A model generated the notes under the pieces. The model did no database searches. It saw nothing but the letters and a program-made list of their open reading frames with translations, and had not been told where the DNA came from. 6,732 nucleotides of DNA from Bacteroidota bacterium (GTDB lineage: Bacteria > Bacteroidota > Bacteroidia > Cytophagales > Cyclobacteriaceae), in assembly GCA_023393375.1 (NCBI GenBank), contig JAEWLI010000235.1, positions 1-6,732 on the forward strand. The letters run 5' to 3'. The translations under genes and the position numbers were made by a program. This document shows positions 1 to 6,170 of the stretch, in pieces (position 1 is the stretch's first letter; the number at the start of each line of letters is the position of its first letter).

Positions 1-1230
1 GGTTTTTGAAGCCGCGAATGCGTCGCTATATGCGCTTTCGATATTTTGTCGTAGTTGCTGTTGTACTTCTTCTCTTGCCAGTATGGATTCTTCTTTGGCA
101 ATCACAGCCCTTTGAATACTTGCTCGGGTGCGGTAATTATTAAAAATAGGAACTGACAGGTTAAGTGTCAGCGACTGGCTTAAATTATCTTTGAACTGCT
201 CAAAAGGAGAGTAGTCTTGATCTCTTTGGGGCATTTCGACCACCGTTACCACTCTTTGTGATTCATCAGACTGCAGGTAACCAACTTCGGTTACAAATCT
301 TTGTGGCTCTACACCTGTAATAATCGGCCCCATCGCAGCATCAGAATAATTGGTAAAAACGTTTGCACTAATACTTAAAACGGGTGAAACACCACCACGA
401 GCTATTTTCAATCCCAAATCACTGCTTTTTACTCTTAATTCAGCACTTTTAATGGAAGGCTGTGTTTCCATGGCTATATCAAAAATTTGAAAAGCATTAT
501 ATCCTTCCATACTAATTTCTTCAACAGATACTTCCGGGACTTCAAAATTGAATGGTTGTTGTGCCGGTAATAATAATAATTGTTTCAGACGAAGTATGGC
601 CAGGTCTTTTTCATTTTTAGCCCGAATACTTTCTACTTCAAAGGAGGCTTTCTGGGCTTCTTGTTCCAATTGATCTGATATTGGCAAAGATCCGGCTTCG
701 ACCATTCTTGTTGTTTGAATTAATTGGGCATCTGCTACTTCCAATTGACGTTCTGCATTTTTTTGCAATTCACTGTAAAAGACAACATCCAAATAATGAT
801 TGATCACACTAAGAATTACATTGTTTTTGGTATCTTCCAGGTCATATTTGCTTACCTCCAGATCTACCTTATTTTGAGAAATGGAATTGTTGATCTGAAA
901 TCCTGAAAAAAGCGTGACACCACTACTTGCAGAAAATCCTATTGAACCAATTCTGCTGGTTTCAAACTGATTAGAAACCGGGTCAATTGATCTTCCCCAA
1001 CGGTACCCGGTTTGCCCGCTTGCAGTAAGATTTGGCAGCCTGGAGAATTTCGATTCTCTAAAATCCGTTTCCCGGTATTTTACACCCAGTTCGCTCCTCT
1101 GGATAGTAATGTTATTTATCAATGCGTAATTTACACATTTCTCCAAATCCCACACCTCAGCAGTTTGAGCAAAGGAGCTGTAGGAATTGCCTATTAAGAA
1201 TAAAAAAGTAAAAAGACCAAATATTTTCAT
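1..1230 (-). CDS. TolC-family outer membrane efflux protein (partial, C-terminus beyond left edge)
   Basis: This is the outer-membrane channel of a tripartite efflux or type I secretion system: a trimeric beta-barrel plus periplasmic alpha-helical tunnel. I translated the minus strand from the ATG at 1230-1228 and found 410 codons open to the window edge. Residues 1-21 (MKIFGLF...SSFA) form a Sec signal peptide with a likely cleavage after Ala21. The mature start (VWDLEKCVNYALINNITI) is the usual TolC entry helix, followed by the WGRSIDP motif near residue 87 that is common in Bacteroidota TolC proteins. Long Gln/Glu/Ala-rich helices follow, and the second repeat contains SVPIFNNYRTR near residues 356-366. 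Family members are usually about 440-490 residues, so roughly 30-80 are missing here. Its partners (membrane fusion protein, RND or ABC pump) would be expected downstream, outside the window. The substrate cannot be inferred. Confidence 0.93.
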   Translation of the reverse strand, partial: MKIFGLFTFLFLIGNSYSSFAQTAEVWDLEKCVNYALINNITIQRSELGVKYRETDFRESKFSRLPNLTASGQTGYRWGRSIDPVSNQFETSRIGSIGFSASSGVTLFSGFQINNSISQNKVDLEVSKYDLEDTKNNVILSVINHYLDVVFYSELQKNAERQLEVADAQLIQTTRMVEAGSLPISDQLEQEAQKASFEVESIRAKNEKDLAILRLKQLLLLPAQQPFNFEVPEVSVEEISMEGYNAFQIFDIAMETQPSIKSAELRVKSSDLGLKIARGGVSPVLSISANVFTNYSDAAMGPIITGVEPQRFVTEVGYLQSDESQRVVTVVEMPQRDQDYSPFEQFKDNLSQSLTLNLSVPIFNNYRTRASIQRAVIAKEESILAREEVQQQLRQNIESAYSDAFAASKT

Positions 1231-1580
1231 TGATTATTAATTACCACTAAGTGTATAACATTTCCGTATGGTTTTCAATATTACAGAAATTACAGATAGC
1301 TTGAAAATAATTATACATGAATGGTAAAATAATTAGTGGGAATGGGGTTTTATTAAAAGCAGTTGTTTTTAGTGGTTAGTCCAATGATCAAAATTCAGAA
1401 GTGTGACATACTCCAGATGTATTTCATTTATAAACAATTCCCATAAACAAAAGAAATTGGAAACCATTGATCCTGTTCCAAAAAACTCTATTTTTACGTT
1501 ATACTAAGTAAGTAATTGGTTATTTTTGTACAAAAAAGCAAAAATACTCAATTAAAATATCGAATCGGAACAACTCATCC
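1231..1580. other. Divergent AT-rich intergenic region between the tolC-like gene and accA
   Basis: This 350-base stretch separates two divergently transcribed genes, so it should hold both promoters. I see one good Bacteroidota-type -7 element for accA (listed separately). I found no perfect CAAAnnTA element for the minus-strand gene. Short ORFs here (19 and 32 codons) are AT-rich, have no recognisable protein character and I do not call them. I see no tRNA, riboswitch fold, strong hairpin or repeat array. Confidence 0.6.
1521..1528 (+). promoter_or_regulatory. Candidate Bacteroidota -7 promoter element (TATTTTTG) for accA
   Basis: TATTTTTG fits the Bacteroidota sigma-ABfr -7 consensus TAnnTTTG exactly. 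It lies 52 bases before the accA ATG, which would give a leader of about 45 bases. The expected -33 TTTG about 20 bases upstream is not clear: only a T-rich TTTTTACGTT is present at 1491-1500. T-rich matches are common in AT-rich intergenic DNA, so this is a plausible call that rests on one box. Confidence 0.4.
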
Positions 1581-2543
1581 ATGATTTATTTAGAATTTGA
1601 AAAACCAATTGTCGATCTGGAGTCTAAACTTTCAGAAATGAAAAAACTGGCTACAGAGAACGGTGTAGACGTGACTGATGCCATTAAAACACTGGAAGAC
1701 AAAATAAACTCCTTAAAGAAAGAAACATTTAAAAATCTGACCCGCTGGCAACGGGTGCAGCTGTCGAGACATAATAACCGGCCTTATACCCTGGATTATA
1801 TTTATGAAATAGCTGATGATTTTATAGAATTTCATGGTGACAGACATGTCAGTGACGATAAAGCTATGGTTGGGGGCTTTGGTACTATTGACAATCAAAC
1901 TGTTATGTTTATTGGTCAACAAAAAGGACGCAGTACCAAAGAACGACAATACCGCAATTTCGGTATGGCCAATCCAGAGGGTTATCGCAAAGCACTCAGA
2001 TTAATGAAGCTTGCAGAAAAATTTAATAAGCCCATTGTTACCATGATTGATACTCCCGGAGCATTTCCAGGAATTGAAGCTGAACAAAGGGGACAGGCTG
2101 AAGCCATCGCACGAAATCTGCAGGAGATGTTTTTGCTGAAAGTTCCCGTCATATGCATTATCATTGGAGAAGGGGCTTCTGGTGGTGCTTTAGGAATAGC
2201 GATAGGAGACAAAGTGATCATGCTGGAAAATACCTGGTATTCGGTAATATCCCCCGAATCCTGTTCTTCCATCCTCTGGAGGAGCTGGGAGTATAAGGAG
2301 CAAGCTGCTGAAGCCTTAAAACTTACGGCCAAAGATATGCTTGAATTTAAGCTGATCGATGAAATCATGGAAGAACCGTTAGGTGGCGCACATACAAACA
2401 TGAAGAAAATGGCGGAAATACTTAAAACCAACATTTTAAGGCACATCAATGAATTATCAAAAATATCTGCTGAGGAAAGAATACAAATGAGGATTGACAA
2501 ATTTTGTGCTATGGGTGTGGTGGATGAACCTCAAAAAAAATAA
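1581..2543 (+). CDS. accA: Acetyl-CoA carboxylase carboxyltransferase subunit alpha
   Basis: AccA pairs with AccD to form the cytoplasmic carboxyltransferase that moves the carboxyl group from biotin on AccB to acetyl-CoA, making malonyl-CoA for fatty-acid synthesis. The 320-residue length matches the family (about 315-320). An N-terminal helical segment (residues 10-60) precedes the crotonase-like core. Clear family motifs are HGDR (85-88), the NFGMANPEGYRKALRLMKLA block (126-145), DTPGAFPGIEAEQRGQ (157-172), the oxyanion-forming GEGASGGALGIA (196-207), and WYSVISPESCSSILW (219-233). The start MIYLEFEKPI aligns with the usual AccA beginning. No AccD is visible in the window, as is common where accA and accD are unlinked. 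The gene ends in Gln-Lys-Lys encoded by a run of eight A directly before TAA, and the next ATG follows after five bases. It is the likely first gene of a three-gene operon. Confidence 0.97.
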   Translation: MIYLEFEKPIVDLESKLSEMKKLATENGVDVTDAIKTLEDKINSLKKETFKNLTRWQRVQLSRHNNRPYTLDYIYEIADDFIEFHGDRHVSDDKAMVGGFGTIDNQTVMFIGQQKGRSTKERQYRNFGMANPEGYRKALRLMKLAEKFNKPIVTMIDTPGAFPGIEAEQRGQAEAIARNLQEMFLLKVPVICIIIGEGASGGALGIAIGDKVIMLENTWYSVISPESCSSILWRSWEYKEQAAEALKLTAKDMLEFKLIDEIMEEPLGGAHTNMKKMAEILKTNILRHINELSKISAEERIQMRIDKFCAMGVVDEPQKK

Positions 2544-2548
2544 ACCTC

Positions 2549-3394
2549 ATGAATCTGCATATAATTGATGCCGGATATCTAAAACTTGACGGAGGAGCAA
2601 TGTTCGGTGTTGTCCCAAAAGTCATTTGGCAAAAGACCAATCCCGCTGATGAAAATAATTTATGCAGAGTAGCCATGCGGTGCCTCTTGATTGAAGATGG
2701 CGATAAGCTCATTCTCATAGATACCGGAATTGGTGATAAACAGGATGAAAGATTTTTTAAACATTATCATCTTCATGGAGAAACCAATATACGAAAAGCT
2801 GTACAAACAGCAGGATTTCATCCTGAAGATGTGACAGATGTATTTCTTACTCATCTTCATTTTGATCATGTAGGTGGAGCGGTAAGTTTTTCTGATGAGA
2901 ATAAAATTGCCTTTCAACTTAATTTTCCAAATGCCAGATACTGGTCGAATGAGGCACAATGGCAGTGGGCAATAACTCCCAATGCCCGGGAAAAAGCAAG
3001 CTTTCTTAAAGAAAATATCTGCCCTATCCAGGAAAGCGGGAACCTTCAATTTATTGACATAGCGAAAACTTCTCCTTTTCCTCAGTTCGATATCATATAC
3101 TTTGATGGTCATACTGAAAAGCAAATGATTCCTGTAATAAAATATAAGGATAAAAATGTGGTATTTGCTGCCGATATTTTACCCACCGTAGGACATATCC
3201 CTTTGCCATATGTGATGTCTTATGATACCCGGCCACTATTGACCTTGAATGAAAAGGAACATTTCCTGAATATGGTTGCCAGCCAGAATTACATCATCTA
3301 TTTCGAACACGATCCATACCACGAATGTTGTAGATTACAGCATACCGAAAAAGGAGTTCGGTTGAAAGAGACATTTCAATTAAAAGACCTATAA
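2549..3394 (+). CDS. MBL-fold metallohydrolase
   Basis: This 281-residue cytoplasmic protein of the metallo-beta-lactamase superfamily is predicted to be a dinuclear zinc or iron hydrolase. All expected metal ligands are visible: the HLHFDH motif supplies His102, His104, Asp106 and His107, followed by His188 (DGHTE), Asp209 (FAADIL) and His254 (FEHDP). The preceding LIDTGIG (56-62) is the usual strand before the active site. There is no signal peptide. The layout resembles the lactonase-like or quorum-quenching branch (AHL-lactonase and related esterases), but the substrate cannot be read from the sequence; a lactone, ester or thioester are all possible. Similar proteins (FGVVPK, WSNEAQWQWA, FLKEN segments) are widespread in Bacteroidota as far as I recall. 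It starts five bases after the accA stop and ends nine bases before the patatin gene, so it is very probably co-transcribed with both. Confidence 0.93.
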   Translation: MNLHIIDAGYLKLDGGAMFGVVPKVIWQKTNPADENNLCRVAMRCLLIEDGDKLILIDTGIGDKQDERFFKHYHLHGETNIRKAVQTAGFHPEDVTDVFLTHLHFDHVGGAVSFSDENKIAFQLNFPNARYWSNEAQWQWAITPNAREKASFLKENICPIQESGNLQFIDIAKTSPFPQFDIIYFDGHTEKQMIPVIKYKDKNVVFAADILPTVGHIPLPYVMSYDTRPLLTLNEKEHFLNMVASQNYIIYFEHDPYHECCRLQHTEKGVRLKETFQLKDL

Positions 3395-3403
3395 TTTCTT
3401 AAA

Positions 3404-4165
3404 ATGAAAATCGGGCTGACATTATCAGGAGGAGGAATCAGAGGGATTTCTCACCTGGGAGTAATCAAAGCATTGGAAGAAAACAACATCGCCATCTGCC
3501 ATATTTCAGGTACAAGTTCCGGGGCGATTGCAGGTATATTTTATGCGGCCGGATATGCTCCTGAGAAAATTCTGGAAATTATTAGAAAAAGTAAACTAAA
3601 GAAGTTGCTATTCCCAGCTTTAAGCAGATATGGATTTTTGAAAATAGATCAATTAAAACCGGTCTTTGAACAACACCTTCCGGTGAAAATGTTCGAGGAA
3701 TTAAAGCTACCGGTAACTGTTTCCGCCACCCGGTTAAAAGATGCTAAAACTGTTTTTTTTTCTACAGGCTCTATTGGCGATGCCCTTCTTGCCTCTTCCT
3801 GCATTCCCATTCTTTTCAAGCCGGTAGCCATAGACGGGGTAACTTATGTAGATGGCGGGATTGTCAATAATTTACCTGTTGAACCTGTATTATATTGTGA
3901 TAGAATTATTGGCTCACTTTGCAATCCTATAGATACAGATTTTAAACCCAAGGGGATAAAAAATATGATTGAACGGACACTTTTAATATCGGTAAATACC
4001 AATACCTATTCACGCAGGGAAAAATGCCACTTCATATTAGAACCCGATAACCTTAAAAGCATGAATGTGTTCAGTTTTTCTAAAACAGAAGAAATTTTCA
4101 AAATAGGATATGAGTATACCTTATCAAAAATGGAAGAAATAAAGCGAATGATTTCTAAGGGTTAA
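3404..4165 (+). CDS. Patatin-like phospholipase (small, single-domain)
   Basis: This is a predicted serine acyl hydrolase acting on phospholipid or other acyl esters through a Ser-Asp dyad. The 253 residues carry the full patatin signature: oxyanion-hole GGGIRG (9-14), nucleophile elbow GTSSG (36-40, Ser38), and the catalytic Asp in VDGG (Asp150). The ASSCIPILFKPV segment (130-141) is also typical. There is no signal peptide and no extra surface-antigen or BamA-like domain, so this is the short intracellular class resembling RssA/YchK-type proteins rather than a secreted toxin. It follows the MBL gene by nine bases in the same reading frame, with no Shine-Dalgarno sequence, which suggests translation within one operon. 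A nine-T run at 3753-3761 (Val-Phe-Phe) is a possible slippage site. The role could be membrane-lipid turnover, an inference supported by the accA context. Confidence 0.93.
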   Translation: MKIGLTLSGGGIRGISHLGVIKALEENNIAICHISGTSSGAIAGIFYAAGYAPEKILEIIRKSKLKKLLFPALSRYGFLKIDQLKPVFEQHLPVKMFEELKLPVTVSATRLKDAKTVFFSTGSIGDALLASSCIPILFKPVAIDGVTYVDGGIVNNLPVEPVLYCDRIIGSLCNPIDTDFKPKGIKNMIERTLLISVNTNTYSRREKCHFILEPDNLKSMNVFSFSKTEEIFKIGYEYTLSKMEEIKRMISKG

Positions 4166-4217
4166 ATGTTTATTTCAAAATGTGTTTAAACAATTTTCCT
4201 AATGGATGATTAAAATA

Positions 4218-4225
4218 AAACTTTG
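4218..4225 (+). promoter_or_regulatory. Weak candidate -7 element (AAACTTTG) before the 69-residue gene
   Basis: AAACTTTG differs from TAnnTTTG only at the first base and lies 22 bases before the ATG at 4247. No good -33 box is visible. In the same 81-base gap a six-base AT inverted repeat (TGTTTA at 4167-4172, TAAACA at 4187-4192) is followed by ATTTT and could be a very weak terminator after the patatin gene. Neither signal is strong. Confidence 0.2.
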
Positions 4226-4246
4226 TTCCACTGTTAAAAGATTTAT

Positions 4247-4456
4247 ATGCCGATGGTACCAAATACCATGAGAGTTGGAAAAAAATACCGATTAATCAAT
4301 TATGGTCATTCTACAGAATTTGTGGTCCTGGAAACCCTGGAAGAAGATAATTTTAAAATAAAAGACATTAACCTGCTGGAAGAAATGGAATTTATTGATC
4401 TGATCAGGTATGGAAAAGGCAAAGATTACGAGCTGATGGAATATGAAAAAAACTAA
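4247..4456 (+). CDS. Small conserved-looking protein of unknown function (69 aa)
   Basis: I do not recognise a named family. The protein is acidic and soluble, with no signal peptide, membrane segment or cysteine pair. The segment VGKKYRLINYGHSTEFVVLE (residues 10-29) reads as a run of beta-strands, followed by a charged DNFKIKDINLLEEMEFIDLIRYGKGKD region and an alternating tail. This suggests a small beta-rich (SH3-like or Tudor-like) fold, which is inference only. The start is uncertain: Met1 (4247), Met3 (4253) and Met8 (4268) are all possible, and Met8 (MRVGKKYRL) looks the most natural protein start. Codon use and composition resemble the neighbours, and the gene sits 29 bases before the YjbQ-like gene on the same strand, which supports a real gene co-transcribed with it. 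Confidence 0.75.
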   Translation: MPMVPNTMRVGKKYRLINYGHSTEFVVLETLEEDNFKIKDINLLEEMEFIDLIRYGKGKDYELMEYEKN

Positions 4457-4485
4457 TTACCCATCCAAATTTATGAAATTCACTC

Positions 4486-4908
4486 ATGGAAATACTTACC
4501 CGCTTTATTGAATTACAGACCAAAGGAAAAACAGATATTATTGATATTACCAATAAAGTAATTCATGAATTAGATGTTTCAGGACTTACAGAAGGGTTTG
4601 CACAACTTTTTGCCATTGGCTCAACCACGGGGCTATCCACTGTGGAGTTCGAGCCAGGATTAGTAAATCATGATATTTCAGGTATGTTTGAGAAAATAGC
4701 CCCTTATGGCATAAACTATAAGCACAATGACACATGGAATGATGATAACGGTGCTGCACATCTGCGTTCCACACTTATGGGCACCCATATATCAGTTCCT
4801 TTTCAGGATAGCCAATTAATCCTTGACACATGGCAACAGATAGTGTTTATTGATTTTGATACACGTCCCCGGTCCCGCAGAATAGTAGTCCAACTTTTTG
4901 GGAAATAA
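4486..4908 (+). CDS. YjbQ/UPF0047 family protein (secondary thiamine-phosphate synthase enzyme family)
   Basis: This 140-residue single-domain protein matches the YjbQ/UPF0047 family in length and motif order. Visible landmarks are the GSTTGLSTVEFEPG segment (45-58), His80, the DDN...H cluster (Asp87, Asn88, His92), HLRSTLMG (92-99), VPF (104-106), TWQQIVFIDFDTRPRSRR (115-132) and the final VVQLFG. The family label comes from weak thiamine-phosphate synthase activity reported for E. coli YjbQ; the physiological role is unsettled, so I give no thi symbol. In many members the first motif reads HTT; here it is STT, which I recall as also occurring in a subgroup with EFEPG. No thiamine genes or TPP riboswitch are visible nearby, so the context does not support a thiamine role. 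It is probably co-transcribed with the preceding 69-residue gene. Confidence 0.92.
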   Translation: MEILTRFIELQTKGKTDIIDITNKVIHELDVSGLTEGFAQLFAIGSTTGLSTVEFEPGLVNHDISGMFEKIAPYGINYKHNDTWNDDNGAAHLRSTLMGTHISVPFQDSQLILDTWQQIVFIDFDTRPRSRRIVVQLFGK

Positions 4909-4981
4909 TTGATGACCGAACGGGATTTTCGGCAAATCCACAATTGAATAACCCTATCATCATCATACGTGTTGTTTCAAT

Positions 4982-5935
4982 ATGACAACACCGAACAGGC
5001 CTATGAAAGCAATTGTATATGAGAAATATGGTAGTCACCGGGAATTAAAAATCCAGGAGATGGATATCCCAAAACCGAAAGCAGGAGAAGCACTTGTTGA
5101 AATTAAAGGATCATCAGTAAACCCGGTAGATTGGAAAATAAGGAGAGGGAATTTAAAACCAATATCCGGATTTCGCTTCCCAAAACAGGCAGGGTCTGAC
5201 TTTTCAGGAATCGTACGAGCATCCAATATTGCTCATTATCAACATGGCGATGAGGTATATGGCATGATAAATCCTGTGAAAGGTGGTGCACATGCTGAAT
5301 TTGCAATAGTAAAGAATCATGAGATGGGTCGAAAACCTAAGAATATGCCTTTCCATGAAGCAGCAGCTCTACCACTGGCAGGTCTTACTGCATTGCAAAC
5401 CATGAAATATAAAGGTAAAATCCAAAAAGGGCATTCCGTGTTAATAAATGCTTGTTGTGGTGGTGTGGGTCATTTTGCTGTGCAGTATTGTAAAGCACAA
5501 TCTGCTTCAGTAACCGGGATTTGCAGTACCAATAAAATTGATCAAGCCAAAAAATTAGGAGCGGATAAGGTAATCGATTATAAAAAGGAGGATGTTTTTG
5601 AAATTCCCGGCACCTATGATATCATTCTTGATCCAATTGGCAATATCAATTTTAAGCGGATGAAGTCAAAATTAAACAAAAACGGGGTCATGATAGCATT
5701 CAGACCTCTTCCTGAAAATATATTGGCCTGGATCTATACTATTTTTACTTCCCAAAAACTAAAATTCTATCTTACCAGGGTAAACCCTAAAGACTTAAAA
5801 GAATTAGCCACTTTGGTAGAAGATCAAAAGATCCGGCCATTCATTCATGAAGTATTTGACCTGGAGCATACCAGCGATGCCTACCAAATCGCAGAAGAAG
5901 GTCATCTGGTGGGCAAAGTAGCTATTAAGATTTAA
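4982..5935 (+). CDS. Zincless MDR-family NAD(P)H-dependent oxidoreductase (quinone oxidoreductase-like)
   Basis: This medium-chain dehydrogenase/reductase has an N-terminal GroES-like domain (about residues 8-125) and a Rossmann domain (about 130-270). Markers are SSVNPVDWKIRRG (44-56), GSDFSG (71-76) where zinc enzymes have GHE, AAALPLAGLTA (127-137), the dinucleotide-binding loop NACCGGVG (156-163), and LGADKVIDYKKED. The GHE zinc-binding motif and the four-Cys structural zinc lobe are absent, so it belongs with the quinone oxidoreductase, RTN4IP1 and enoyl-reductase-like group. It probably reduces a quinone or enone with NADPH, but the substrate is unknown. The length of 317 is normal. Met8 (position 5003, MKAIVYEKYG) matches the usual start of such proteins, so the true start may be there rather than at 4982. 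The 73-base gap upstream leaves open whether it is in the same operon as the YjbQ-like gene. Confidence 0.93.
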   Translation: MTTPNRPMKAIVYEKYGSHRELKIQEMDIPKPKAGEALVEIKGSSVNPVDWKIRRGNLKPISGFRFPKQAGSDFSGIVRASNIAHYQHGDEVYGMINPVKGGAHAEFAIVKNHEMGRKPKNMPFHEAAALPLAGLTALQTMKYKGKIQKGHSVLINACCGGVGHFAVQYCKAQSASVTGICSTNKIDQAKKLGADKVIDYKKEDVFEIPGTYDIILDPIGNINFKRMKSKLNKNGVMIAFRPLPENILAWIYTIFTSQKLKFYLTRVNPKDLKELATLVEDQKIRPFIHEVFDLEHTSDAYQIAEEGHLVGKVAIKI

Positions 5936-6170
5936 GACTGCTTCTCCTCTGGCAAAGTTGATGAGCCTGATCACTCGATTATGTTGGTAATTTATTTTTT
6001 GTCTATCCTAACAATTAATTTTTTTGTAAAAATACTAATCTCAGCAGCTAAAGAAAATATTTCTTCTTTGCAGTTGCTTTCATCTATAATTATTTTATCA
6101 CCATCATCCAGCTTAACCCAAGTTGGCATTTATAGAGTATAACTTACTGATACATAGCGACATACGTTTT
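5936..6170. other. Convergent region between the MDR gene and the transposase
   Basis: This 235-base AT-rich stretch separates the plus-strand MDR gene from the minus-strand transposase. It contains a 45-codon minus-strand ORF (listed separately). The terminal inverted repeat of the insertion sequence should fall in this stretch, most economically in the 41 bases between the transposase stop and the small ORF (6130-6170). It cannot be fixed because the other IS end is outside the window. No strong intrinsic terminator is visible for the MDR gene. Confidence 0.5.
5992..6129 (-). CDS. Possible small protein of 45 residues beside the IS
   Basis: The ORF reads from ATG at 6129-6127 to TAA at 5994-5992, and an in-frame TAA directly upstream fixes this ATG as the earliest start. 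The translation begins MPTWVKLDDGDKIIIDE, continues through a helix-like KEEIFSLAAEISIFTKK and ends LIVRIDKK. It has the charge and hydrophobic alternation of a small alpha/beta protein, unlike the junk translations of nearby frames. I do not recognise a family. It lies 41 bases downstream of the transposase stop on the same strand. It could be an independent host gene separated from its promoter by the insertion, a remnant, an IS passenger, or a chance ORF in AT-rich DNA. There is no clear ribosome-binding site, which is uninformative in this phylum. Confidence 0.4.
   Translation of the reverse strand: MPTWVKLDDGDKIIIDESNCKEEIFSLAAEISIFTKKLIVRIDKK

Noticed and set aside
569..580. TAA trinucleotide repeat (four units)
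   Set aside because: It encodes four consecutive leucines in the TolC-like protein; four units are too few to call a microsatellite with confidence.
724..1197. Two plus-strand open frames of about 60 codons
   Set aside because: Both are antisense to the TolC-like gene, which stays open for 410 codons with a signal peptide and family motifs.
1366..1376. TTTTTAGTGGT shared with 6168-6178 near the transposase end, which might suggest a solo IS end
   Set aside because: An 11-base AT-rich match is expected by chance in a window this size, and no further similarity extends from either copy.
1982..2500. 172-codon open frame on the minus strand
   Set aside because: It lies entirely within accA, whose protein is unmistakable; the antisense translation has the Ser/Ile/Met-rich composition of a shadow frame.
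2660..3124. 154-codon open frame on the minus strand
   Set aside because: It is antisense to the MBL hydrolase, whose metal ligands are all in the plus frame; no protein character is seen.
4916..4932. CCGAA/TTCGG hairpin after the YjbQ-like gene
   Set aside because: The stem is only five base pairs and has no T-tract after it, so it does not support a terminator call.
6051..6065. AAGAAA/TTTCTT inverted repeat
   Set aside because: It is a weak AT-rich six-base stem lying inside the 45-codon ORF, with no G/C content or T-tract to suggest a terminator or regulatory site.
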